A stretch of 64,000 nt of DNA from Himantopus leucocephalus (lineage: Eukaryota; Chordata; Aves; Charadriiformes; Recurvirostridae), in NCBI GenBank assembly GCA_003993805.1, contig RSEF01000026.1, forward strand, positions 1,012,269 through 1,076,268. Direction: 5' to 3'. Below, in pieces: positions 15,395-27,700 of the stretch; within the stretch, counting starts at the first letter, position 1; each line of letters opens with the position of its first letter. The position numbers and the translations under genes are program-made. The notes under the pieces were generated by a model. It was not told the DNA's origin. It made no database searches and saw only the letters and a program-made list of their open reading frames with translations.

Positions 15395-18348
15395 CATTTA
15401 TAAATACTGTTGTGTTTACAAGCATCATAGATGTGAATATTATTCCCAAACTTTCAAACACATAATACTTATAATACTATATAACAACAACCAGTAAAAC
15501 AAATCATTCATCTCAGGGTTTGAAAGGCCACTCAAAAGTTGCATAAAAATACATTCTCTCCCCATCTCGTAAGCTAGTCCTGCTTCTCCAAGGAGTTTTA
15601 TTTACAAAGAGCCATCATCAAACTCGCAGCCACGATAGGCGGGTTCACCCCAAGCAATAAAAATGAATTCACCCCAAGCAATTGCTTAGAAAAAAAGCTT
15701 GTGTTCTCCAGCGGAGAGCACGTCTGGCAAATGCTCTGGTTCAAACAGGGATCGGTTTTAAAAACTGCTTGCTTTGCTCTCTGTCCCAAGCGCAGAGTGC
15801 AAGGTGTCCTACTCGCTACCTCCTCAGTGCACCGGTTATGTCGGGCAGTAAGTGAGACCCAAAAAACGCATTCTCGAGAATTTGGTTTGCGATTGCCTCG
15901 TCATCGCGGAACACTCCCAGCTTTGGCTAGTCAGCGAGACTGAGCTGCCGGTGGGTCCTCTACCCTAGTCAGAGTCCAGGGGGATAATCCAGTGCTAAGC
16001 AGACGCCTCATCTAAAGTGGTTTGGCTTTGCAAGGTGTCCCGCAGAGGAATTAAACCTTCCGCACCCTTCGCATTACTGCCCCTTAGGATAAAATGCAAT
16101 GAGTGTCCTGGTAGGAAGGGGCAAAATGTCAGTGCAGGATGGGTTTGTCAGATTGGGTTGAACCCTCTGCCTAAGAGAGATACCGGTCTTCTTCACGCTG
16201 CCAGGAACCTGCCTCCTGAGAAGAACAGGACCTTTCGTCTGAGATCTCCTCCCGCGTCCTGCTGGGATGCACGACCCGAGACACACGCGTTGGCACGCCA
16301 GCGCCGCGCCGACCACCAGCAGCCCCAGCAGGTGAGTACGGTCTTCTCCGCGCGGCACAGAAGAGACTGGACTCCTGTTGAGAGCTGAGAGAGCCCAAGT
16401 CTGAAGCGAGGAGTGGGTCACCAAGAGAAAAAAACATCAAGAACCGCAGAAGTACTCACATAAAGAGTGCACCAAGTGGGAAAGGCGTGCAGAAAAAGCA
16501 TTGACCGGATCTCAAGACTTAAAGCTGTTAAATATAGCAGGGTTAAAATAAAGTAATACAAAAAGGATGCCTGGCGTAGGCAGTGCTCTGCAGAAACCCT
16601 GATGCCATTACCAGCTTTGGTCTCTTCCTCCCCAAAGCACAGCAGCAGAGGAAGGGCCTCAGTGTACCAGGAGAAACAGCATCTTGTGCCGTGCACAAGT
16701 AACTCCGCTGGCTGAAGAGCGGTGGAAGAGGAACCTCTGTCTAGAGCTGCCTGGGGACAAACTGGCAGCTCTAAGAAGAGCTAGAGAGGTGGGAACAGGC
16801 AGGATGGGGAGGGGAAGGGGAAAAAATGGAGAATTAGGGGGGGAAAAAAAACCAAAGAAAAAAAACCCAAGGGAGAGGAAAATAAACACACTTTCTGAAG
16901 CAATAACCAGCAAAAGATTCCGAAAAGCCCAGGATTGACTGATAGAGATAAATTTTACCATTGAGCAAGCTCAAGAATTATGCTCACGTTCAAGTATCTC
17001 ATCTCTCTCTCTCTCTTATAGCGGCAAGAGTCCTGCTGGCCCGGCAGGAGCCGCCAGCCCACAGTCAGCAGAGGTGCCCGAGAACGTAGGTAGAACTTCT
17101 TCACGGCCACCTCCAAGTTCAATGACTGAGACTGCAATTCTCAGCCAGACGGAGCGGGGAAATCAAAGGGCAAAGGAAATGAAAGGACAAACGTGGAAGG
17201 ATGTAGGTGGGAAAGTGGTTTGGATACAGCAAGAAGTCTCTGAGAGAGAAGGTATCGTTCGAGAGGGGTCTATTAAGGGAGAGCTCAACAGATCTGATGA
17301 CAGGTTACTGCTGCTATCATCAAAACCACACAGCACGCAGAGGAGCCACTGTCTAAATGCCCATAGAAAGAACAATTTCAAACTGTTCTGAGTACGTATA
17401 GCATTAAAGAGGGTTTTTTTTTTTTGAGGTTTCCTTCAAGGTCAAGGCTTATTGCAAGCTTTTGACAGATTAAAAGACTTTCACCCTAGCGCTACAGTTG
17501 CCAGCATGCCCAAGGGTAGCTCCTTGTCCCTCCGACACCAACGCACCCGCACCTTTCCAGGGCATGCAGGAGGACAAGTGATCAGCGCTCCACGCTCCTC
17601 TGCCTGGACACCCAGCTGCGCCAAGCTCCTTCCCCACCAGATGGGTGGGTGGGACCGGACTCCGGCATTCCCTCTCTCCACAAACAAACCAGTGCCGCCT
17701 TTCACTTGGTCATCCTCCTGCTGCAAATCAAAGCAAGGGGCCTGAAATACCTGACCAGACTCCTCTGCAAGGCTCTGCCTTCATGAAGATAGCTGGAAAA
17801 TGTCCCAGCCGGCTGGTTTCTGGTGTGGGCACAGCTCCTGCAAGGCGATTCACGCTCATACGCATGTGAGAGCAGCAGAGGATCTCTAGGGGTTCAAGCT
17901 CGTCCTTCAGAAAGCTTGGCAAGCATCTGTGATACATCCTGTGCCGAGGAGCAAGAGTTCAGATGCAATTAGCAGATGCCACTAACGGAGACAGGAGCCC
18001 TGGAAGGACACAACGTGATCCCCAATCCCCCAGGCTGCGGAGGAAAGGCAGGGTGAGGGATAAGGGGTCTGATGCTGAGAGTCAGCGCTGATGTTACCGA
18101 ACAGGTTCGAAATCTTATATTAAATAAAAGACTCGGTCTACTGGGGCGAAAGGAGAAGAAGGTCTCTGTGCAAAGCAGCTGTCGTCAGCCTGTTACAGAA
18201 ATCAGCCCTGGCGGCTTTCACAGCATCGCATTTTAACCAGAGTCCCACATCTCGGGTGGGTTGATGTGCATCCTCAGAGTCCCAGCCCCTGTTCACATTC
18301 CCACCGGTACGGGGCTTGGATGTGCTGGATTAGTTCCTTAGGCGTCAC

Positions 18349-18354
18349 TTTATT
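18349..18354 (-). promoter_or_regulatory. PPP1R12B: Candidate proximal PPP1R12B poly(A) signal (AATAAA on - strand)
   Basis: The + strand reads 'cactttatttaaag'. It lies about 350 bases downstream of the - strand stop codon at 18704-18706, a sensible distance for a short 3' UTR. Confidence 0.35.
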
Positions 18355-18703
18355 TAAAGTAGGAGCTACCTACTCCAGATCGGAGTCCAACACCAAATAC
18401 TGGGCTTCTGGAAGGAGTTTTGGCAGCTCGAACCCAGTCCTCGCATTTCTCTTCTCCCTTGAATAAAATGTCCGAGATAAAATTAAAAATAATAAAATGG
18501 GAGGGGTGTGTGTCGTGGGGGAAATAAGGGCAGAAAGGGAATGTACAGCAAAGGGCAGGGCAAGGTAGGTGTGACAGATTGATCCCACGGCTGAAACGCT
18601 TGCTGTACGTGACAGGAGGAAAAGGTGGTGGGGGGAAGGCTTGGTGGCGGGGTTGGCAGCTCGTGGAGGGCACCCCTCTTCGTCCTGCCTGTGCTCAGGC
18701 TTC

Positions 18704-18790
18704 CTATTTGGAGAGCTTGCTGATGACACGAATGAGGGCTCCGTTCTCGTCCTTCAGCCTTTGGTTGTCCGACTTCAGCTCTGTCAAAAT
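18704..18790 (-). CDS. PPP1R12B: PPP1R12B terminal exon O: canonical leucine zipper
   Basis: The - strand acceptor 'ctctctgcag' precedes ATT TTG. Twenty-eight codons plus TAG encode [20 protein letters not shown], then RVISKLSK. Leucines at exon positions 5, 12, 19 and 26 form a heptad zipper. This is the ending shared by MYPT1 and MYPT2 zipper-positive isoforms, known to bind cGMP-dependent protein kinase I and the small subunit M20. It starts at codon phase 0 and joins exon 28404-28454 directly. Confidence 0.95.
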   Translation of the reverse strand: MLTELKSDNQRLKDENGALIRVISKLSK

Positions 18791-21700
18791 CTGCAGAGAG
18801 ACAAAGACAAGGTGGGGTTACAGCGCGGCACGGCCGGCGGGACGAGCCCTACGGCTCAGAGGGAACAGCGGGGACGTTGCACCCCCTCCGCCCAACACAC
18901 TATTAACGTTGATAATTTCTCCGTAATGTCTCCAGGGTTTTTACAAACTGGGCATCAGGTGCAGAGGGGTTGAGAGGGGACTCGAGCACAGCAAAGAGCC
19001 AGGGAGCCCCTGGAGCCGGGAAAGCCCGTGGGGCGAAGCGATGCCACGGCCCCAGGACCAGGCTGGGAGGGCAGGAACCGTTTCTGAGCTCCTTCATCCC
19101 AAACCTGTTCCCAAAGGCTAAATAGGACTTGGCAAAAAAACTATAAAGCTGGGTTTTTTTCTGATTTGTTTTTTGCATTTTGCCAGGACTAGAGGGGAAA
19201 AGAAAGGTCTGAAATTCTCACTCGGGACTGGACCAAGCCTGGCTTGGAAAATCTCTTTACAGTAAAAGCAAATCTCTTTGGGATCTCATAGATGTTTAAT
19301 GCAAATGCGCATGCCACGGCCAGAGGACTGGTAGAACATACTGACCCTGGAGGTACCGCCTTGGTGCTGAGTGTTTAATGATGGAGCTCAACCAGGGGTT
19401 GCAGCACAGACAAAAGCCAGAGCGCTTTTCATTGGAAAGAGAGGAAGAAATAGGTTCGACAAGTCCTTTCCAGTATCTCTCACTGGCAAAAAAAAAAAAG
19501 CCTGACTGCCCTCGCTTCCCACCTGCAGGCGGGTGACCTTCAGTGGAGTGTCCCCAGCTGTTCGGGGACTGGCAGGACACCCCGTGCCCCTGTCCCGGGG
19601 TGTGACACAGAAGGTGTAACTCGCACCACGGGTGCCAGCAGCCCCGAGGGGGACCAGCCCCAGAGCCTGCCGGAACACGCCAGGGTGGAGCGGGGACACA
19701 CAGAGGCACGAACGGCACTGGTACGGGCTCAGCCATGACTCCTCTCTGCCAAGGTGGATCTTAGAGGAATTCCCCCCAGTTCAAAATCCCCACTAAACCT
19801 TCTCCCTCCTCCTGAGCTGGAGTTTCAGCTCTGACCACAACCTCCTGCCCGTTCCTCTCATCTGCAGCCCCTCCATGACCACCGCCACCGAGCGCGGGCA
19901 GTTCCCGGGGCAGACGCCAGCTCCCACCGCTCCTGCTGGAGCAACTCCCTCCTCTCGGTCGCGCCAAGCCATGCCTGGCCCCAACGCGCCCAATCACGTC
20001 CCCGCTGGGGCCGGTGGTGGATGCTCCAGACGGGAGGTTTTGCAAGAGAGAGGAGGGGGAAAAGTGCAGCGTGGTGGGATACAGGGGAAAGGGTAGAACG
20101 ATGCGATGGGCTGGCCTGAGCTTCAGCTAGTGCCGCTTGGAAGGGTCTCACTGGACCCAGTGGTGGTGCGACAGGGACATCTCCACGACAGGGCTGTCAC
20201 CAGAACAGCAGTCATGACACCTCGTGCAATTTCTCATGGCCAAATGAGAGGCATCACCCAGCATCAAAGCGCTCAGAGCCCAGAGAAACGGGGAGAGTGT
20301 TTGCTGTCTCACTCTGCGCTCCGCCATTTCCTCCTGAGCTTCATCTAACACCCACAGCGCAGCACGGTGCCTTCCAGTCCAACACACCGCGACAGGTCAA
20401 CCACCTATCGGGGTCTGCAGGTGGACAGTCCCTGTCCTCTCTACGTCACTGCTTGGGGTGGCCTTGCAGTCTTGGATGTGTCCGTCACTGCGATCAGGTG
20501 GTGATGGGAAGTTCTGCCACTTGGTTTGGTAGAGATAATCTGTCACAGGTCCCCAGAAGCCACATCAGAGAGCAACCGTCCTGCTTTTACAGCTTACTGG
20601 AAGCTCTGGTGGCGGCTGTGCCTTACACACATGCTTCAGTGCAACTTCGGTGATTTATTCGAAAGGAAGAAGTACATGTAAAGTGAGTTCTTCTCAAAAA
20701 GTTTCCCAGCTGTCACCCCACTCCATCAGTTTCCAGTGAAGCTTTCTGAAAACTAAAAATCAGTCTCAAAAAGTTTCATTCCTCCCAGGCCAAGGGCATT
20801 CCCCCCTTCGAAGCAAGGCAGCCCCAAGTCGGGTAAAATAAACTGCTCGTGAAGCCGGCCGGTAATGCAGGGGCCTGAAAACTGACGCTCCATAAATGTC
20901 TGGTTGGAAAGGGTAAGGGGGGACGTGGCACAGCCCGCAGGGGACGGTGAAGCTGACCACTCTGCAGCGTTGGCGTAAAGTGAGTTTTGGGCTAGAGGCC
21001 GGTCCGAGCAGCGGTGCCGTGCGTTACCTGTGACACCAGAGAAGGCGGCACTTCAGAAATTACGGGGATTTGGGAAAATGAGATTCTTTGAAAAGCACCA
21101 CCACTGCAAGAGCGTGGTAAATCTGTCAGAGTTTGAAACAGTGACACCACTGTATAGCTGTGATGTCTACAGACACCGGTGAGCCATGGTTTACAGGTAC
21201 CAGCTACATCCTGCGGTAGACCTACTAAAAGAGTCGGAAAAAAATCAGCGGAGCTTGCAGACACGCGGCTTTTCTCCAGCCCGGCCACCAGCAGTGAATC
21301 GCAAACCTATAAGCAAGCAGGAGCGATCAGTCTACCCGCGTCTCCGCCAGCCTGCACGAGAGACGAGGCACGTCAGAGCAGAGGGCTGTTAGCAGGGGGA
21401 AAGCCATAATGTGAGTATTTCCTAGGAGAAGAAGAGGGACCGGTGACTTACAGTTTGTGAAACATTATTTCTCCGAGCCTGGAATTAGTTTTGCTCAATT
21501 TTCCCTCTCAGATCTCAAAGCACGCTGGGAAGGAGAATGACTTGTGAGAAGGCGTGAGTCAGCGACAGGTTCGAGAATGCTTTCGCAGATTTAAACCGGA
21601 AAGATGGTGAGATCATTTAATCTGACCATCTGCACAATTCAGGCCACACAACGTGAGCCGCCCCCTCTCTCAGCCCCTGTGACACACGCGTGGTCTTGAA

Positions 21701-24700
21701 CTGAGACTCCCGGAAAGGGGAAGCCACAATTCCCCTGGTTAGATTGTTTCTACGGTTAATCATCCTTGATATAATTTGTGTGCTAAGAATAGATTTTTTT
21801 TTATACCTTAGTGCCACTTCCAGCCCAACGAGAGCACGCTGCTTCTTCCTTTTTTTTTTTAAAAAAGTCTATGTCTAAAGGGACCTGAATATCCCTACTA
21901 ACCTGCAAAAGACAGGTAGGGCCCCAAGAAAGAGCATTTACAGCTCTATTTTAGCACTCAACCAATGAAGGAGCAAGAAATGATGTAATTTCACTGTGTG
22001 ATGTGCGAGGGCAAAGCTTATGGAAGGCTTGTCCTTGGATTTCAAACACTAATTGCCCTGCACTGAATTTAAAACAGAAGATGAAAAAAGAAAGCGCATC
22101 TGGGCGGCCTCCGATCGCGTCCCCTTGTAGCCAGACGCAGGAGGCAGAGGGGATGCTGCAGCGTGGGAACTCAGACTCAAAAACTGAACCCAGACTCTCT
22201 TTAAAATGAGGGAAGGAGCTTGTTCTCTTTGCTCAAGTGACCAGGAGAACCTGCTGAGGACTGCCCAGTTGTAGGTTTTCTAAAAATCACCTCCCCGTCT
22301 AAAATGTGCACTTTTCATATCGCCCCTAGAAATTTATTACACTGTTCGTTCTGACTTTGGATAATCATATCTGCTGGGTGCCAGCTTCTCACCTGAACTA
22401 AGCCGAATTAAAGAATTATATTCTGAGCGGACACATGGCATAAACCACCTATTTTGAGGTACGGCAATGGGGAAGGGGCTGCTGGCCAACCCCTTGGCAC
22501 CGAGCGGCCACCCCAAAGCCATTTCCCCGGGTTAAGCCACGAGGGAAGCAGCTGATCCATCGCTCCTCAGTAGCCATCTCAGTGCCACCCACCCAACCCT
22601 ACGCCCTCACACCAAGGCAGGGAGCCCGTCCTCCTGCTTCTCTCCTGGATGATGGGAGACAGGGACCCCAGGGACAAGGCAACCCCCCGATGCGGTCGGT
22701 TAGTAGAACGGCGAGGTCAGCATCATCTGCCAAGCAGAGCAGAAGTCAGCAGGGCTGAAGAGAGCCTCCAGCGAAACCCTGCCTTCAGCCGGGCAGTAGC
22801 ACCATGCTTTTGGCTTTCGGAGGATCCTTTGCCACATGCTGCTTTCGAGCCACAAGCTTCATCAGATACCCTCGAAAGCACCGAGGCGAGGGGGAACAGC
22901 CCGGCCAGGGAGCGGAGACCTGCCTGGAAGAGTGGAAGAGGGAGGCGAGATGAGCCGGAGGGAAAGCAGCTACAGCTCCTCTGATTCGGAGGGCTTGGCA
23001 GGCAGAGAAAGTCTGGCTACGACCCGGGTCAGAGCCCTGTTTTCAGCCAGCAGTTGCTCATTCATCTGCCTCAGAGTGTGTATCTGTTTGAGCTGGTGGA
23101 GATTCTGCAGAGAGTGAGAGGAGTGGACAGAAAAATACAGAGAAAACACACCACGAAGACAAAAGGGCACAGAAACGTGAATTTAGTCCACAAGCAGGAA
23201 AAGAAAAAAAAGAGAATAAAAGAAAAATTAGTAGCAGTGAGTGCTGGATGGGCAGCAGCTCAGATGCGTACGGAGAAAGCCTTAAACACACTGAGGATGT
23301 TTTGGGAACCATTCCTTTCTGCAGGGGCTCCCAAAGCCTTTAAAAAGGTCAAATAAAGGGATTTCCCACCACAAAGCAGGACAGCCTCTTGCAGGTTATA
23401 TTCTAGTTTACCCAGAGAGTGAGCTCCAGCAGCACACAGTCCCTGGACTTCGGAACTATCACCGTTGACTTACCGCCTACGCAGGCTTTGAAAACACTGC
23501 TGGCAACTGAGAATTTCTCTAAAACTCCTTTTCTTCGCGTATCTCTAACAGCTGAAGTGGTCTGGTGGAGCAAACAGTGATCAGAGCTTCATGGGAGATT
23601 TTAAAGGCACAGACTGAAGCTCCTGAAAGCGTCACTGTCCTACAGCAGACCACCGAGACACGTACCGCGTCTGCTCGCATCCCTCATCCCTGCGGCACCT
23701 GAATGATGGCTCTTGGGTCTGCTCAGGCTTCAGTCCTGCCAAAAAGCGTGTGGGTTTTTCATCCCTGCCCAGATTCTTCTCTTCTCTGTCACAGGGCTCA
23801 ATTTATCTTTGATCTCCAGAGGTGAAATGTCAGAACCTTAAACTGCTCATTATAACTAGAGGAGTTTGATTGACAGCATCTTACACAGGAGGCATGGGAA
23901 AACACGGTGTTCTTGCGTACAAAAGAAACAAGTGGGCGAAGGACGGGGTAGAAATCGAGCCCCAAAGCTGGGGCTAGCACAGGTATAGCGGCCACGGGGA
24001 GATACAGAACATAAAAGCAACGCCAAAGGCAAAACGGGAGAACGGTAAAAGCCATGCAGACATCACCATTTCTTGTACAAGGACGACATTTTTCCCGGTG
24101 ATGCTAAAGCGAGACCATACGCTGGGCATTTACACCGAGCGCCGGGTGCCAGGCCATGCTGGGGGCTGCGGAGCTGCTTTCTGAGCAGCGTCCCGTCCCT
24201 CCTTCCTCCCGACAGCTCCTCGGGCAGCAGGGCCACGAGAATGAGAAACCCTCCTCCATGGTGGAGGGAGCGCAGACAGCGGGCAGGGGGAAGGCAGGAA
24301 GGGAAACAGCTGCACGAAGAGTATTTTTAAGTACAAGTGAAAAAATTCCCAGCCCAGAACCAAAGCAGCTTCCGTCCTGCCCGCAAACCAACGTGCTCCT
24401 CCCTGTGTCCTCCTACTCGTGAGCTGGCGACGGCAGGGAGGAGACGGAGGGAAGGGTCTGCTGGGAAGGGGGGTTCCTTTCTGCCATTTAATCAGCAGAA
24501 AGCGCTCAAAGGGAGGTCACTGTCTGTCCCTAACCAGAAGCTGTACGGGCAAATCCACTGTGATACGAAGAACTTGCACAAACTTCTACCCGGCTGGCAT
24601 GACATGGAGCTGGCTGCAGCTGGCAAGGAACCTGCTGCATCCCAGGACATTCTGTCCAAGGGCTCGTTCCTGTATAAAAGAGAAGGATTTCGTGTAGCCC

Positions 24701-27700
24701 CCATCCATCAGCTTGATTCTCGCTACCCAAAAGCACTACCCCCGCTCCCTGTTAGGGAACCAAGATACCTCATCCAAAAGCCTTGCAAAACCAACAGAAA
24801 CCAGGCAGGCGAGTGCAGGGAGGCAGCAAATATGGGGTTTGAGCCCCCCAGGGGCACCGCACTGACAAAGCAGCTCCTGCCACTTGGACTACACCAACGC
24901 AATCCTGACATCAGATAAGTCAACAGGTCCTGGGACAGACCCACGGCCAACAAACCGCAGGAGAGCTTCAGGGGTGTCTCCTCAGTGAGATCCCCTCTCA
25001 CCAAATCTCACCCATCCATCCATCACCCAACCCGCCCGCGCTGTGCCGGCTCCCCCTGCGCTCAGTGAGGACAGAGACGGACACCACACGTCTGTCCTGC
25101 GATAAATCACACCCAGTAGCCCCCAGGGGATGGTTCATACTGGAAGAGTCATTTCTTTTGGTGGTACCATGGATAATAGACATCCTCTGTTTCATCACAG
25201 GGGACACAGCTGAGCATCTGGCTGGCAGAAAGTGTCAAACATATGTAAAACGGGGTGCCGTGCTACATGAGATGGAAAGGATTGTGATCGTTTTAGAGAC
25301 CACCTTTATTTTTCCATACCAATATAGCACGAAACCTCAGCACGGCACGAAAAGGCGCAGCTCAGCCACAGCAGGCTGCCACGGCCGATAAAAAGGATCG
25401 CTGGGGTAAAAATGTGCGCGTGCTGCAGGTAGGACAGCCTTCTGTTTATCCGAGAAACCTAGCAAAGGCCGGGAAGCTGGGACTGAAGCCAAGGGCGAAG
25501 ACCAGAATCTGGACGATACCGCTGTGATTGCTTATCACTCTGCTTGATACTTGGCTCACCAAAAGCCGGTTTCTCAGTTCAGCTGTACCTGCCTTCAATT
25601 AAAGGATTTTGTGCCTGCAACGCTAGGGGAAATAAAAATGCCCAAAGCATGCACAAGGTACAAAGCCAGGAGGTGCAGTGCTGCTACGGAATAAAGAAGC
25701 TTCTGTGACCTTCATGAAAAATTGCTGTGTTAAGTTGGGACCTCAGGCACTTGGCACTGAATTCAGTTCAGTGCCAATGCTAATTTTCTTTCTCCTTCCT
25801 CAGCCAAGTTGCCGTATCTCCAGTCGAATTCTGCAGGCACTCAGGAAAATGCTGCACCGCTCTGTCACCTTCGCAAGAGCAGGTCTGCAGGAGCAGCTCT
25901 GGCACCAAGGAGCTCTTGAGATTACCGAGTTTGGCCCACTCCTCTCCATTTCTTGATTGCTTCGTTGGCAGGGGTTAAACTCATGACAGGAACAAAGCTC
26001 GTTACCTCGAGCACAGCCTGAAGTAGAAAGCGTTTGGGTCACAGAAACCCAGGACCGTCCTGCGACCACTGCTGTGCCTCCTCTTGCTAAGAAGTCAGCT
26101 GCAAGACGAGGAAAGCCCTGGCCAGGGTGTCTGACGCACAGAACTGGACACAGACCCCCCCGGGATCGAAAAGCTGGATGTGAGCCACGCTGGACTGGTT
26201 CAGTTCAAAGAGCAGCGGGAAGAATCCCCAAACCAGCAGTATTACCCGAGACCGAATAACCTGGCACGTTTGGATGTTCCCCCTTGCTGCTCTCCGCGTT
26301 AAAGGAAAATGGTGCATCTCCTTAAGTCGCTTATTCCTTCTGATTCTGCTCGGCAGCTATTCAACTAGCGCACGAAGCAGGAATGGAAGTCTAACCAGAA
26401 TTAACAGATCTGTTTTCCTGGCTCAACTTCCCCACTAGGGATTAACTCCGGTGCTCTGCGGAGCTTATCTCATTCTAGGCAAACACAGCCGGGCCGACTC
26501 TTCCGCTTTAAGGCACGATGAAAGCGGACGCGGAAAGTGCTTGTCCACTTCAATGTTTTTATCTTCAGAGTTTTTACACTCCTTTTTATTGAGCGGCTGT
26601 CTAAAAAGACACGTCACGGTGCACTCAGCTACTCACCACATGCTTGAGTTTTTGCTAAAACTAGTGGAAAAGTAGTAGTGCCTTAGAAGAGGTATTTTCA
26701 GATTTCTTGTCTATTTGTTCTACTAACAAAAGGCCACTTTAGTTGTTCAATGCAGCAAGAACACAGCCGAGAGCAAAGAGTAAGTACCACTCTCGAGGAC
26801 CCGACAGCACATTTTCAGTTAGACCACAGGCTCCTTTAGCCCCCGTCTCCAGCACGTCTCTTGGGGCAATATAAGAACACGTCAAACTTCTAGTGGTACT
26901 TCTCCTTTTGCACCATCTTGGCTTCCATCCGTCCGCAGCTCCGGACTACCAGAACCAGAGGCGCTTTGGCTGTGTCCAACAGTTCCTACAGGCACCTTCT
27001 TTCATTAATTGCTTTCTGAACCAATATAAATGCTTCAAAACTGACAGGCCACTAGAGGACACCAATTTGTCTTCTCGCTCCATGGACTGAGCTGGTTTGC
27101 AGTGATGTGCACAGCTGAAGAAACACCACAAACTGCTACTGTCTGCGTTTTCTCCTGAAGGCCGTATTTCTGTAATTACAGGAAGGCGTCTCTGGAGTTA
27201 AAGGTTGCTACCTGTTCTGCGAAGAAAGAATTTGGAATTTAGGCATTTTCAATCCTTCCTCCTTCCCCTTCTGGCTCGCACGTCCACACTCACTTTCTCC
27301 TCTGCGTGAGAACAGGAGAGCCTTTACAGTATGACTCCACCAAATCGTTCTGCTACTTATTGCAACAGAAGATGCAGCAGAAGCCAACGGGTCCTTTCCA
27401 AGATGTCCACTCGGTAAATATACAAAGCTTCAAATAGAAACATAAAGTTGGAATCTCCTCCTTGGGTGGCAGAAAATCGTTTCCATCAGTGCACCGTGCC
27501 GGGAGAGCTCCCAGCTCCCAGATGGGGTCCTTCCTTCTTAAAGTGGCTTGGTCCCACCTGGGTGACGCTCAAAGGGAATGAAAGCGCGGGGCGCAGAGCA
27601 AAGGGGGGCATTCTGTGAACACGAGCATTAAAATAGAGCGTAAAATGATGTAACGCTGCAAGATCAGCGTGAAGTTTTAGGTGTACTCAGGCGGCAAAAC

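Larger units (their letters stand above)
15381..18703 (-). other. PPP1R12B: Inferred PPP1R12B 3' UTR
   Basis: On the - strand this follows the stop codon of the terminal exon at 18704. AATAAA hexamers on the - strand lie at 18349-18354 (a short UTR of about 350 bases), 15597-15602 and 15389-15394. No further coding exon is seen. An alternative is that the 3' UTR is short and most of this stretch is intergenic; the sequence alone cannot decide. Confidence 0.45.
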
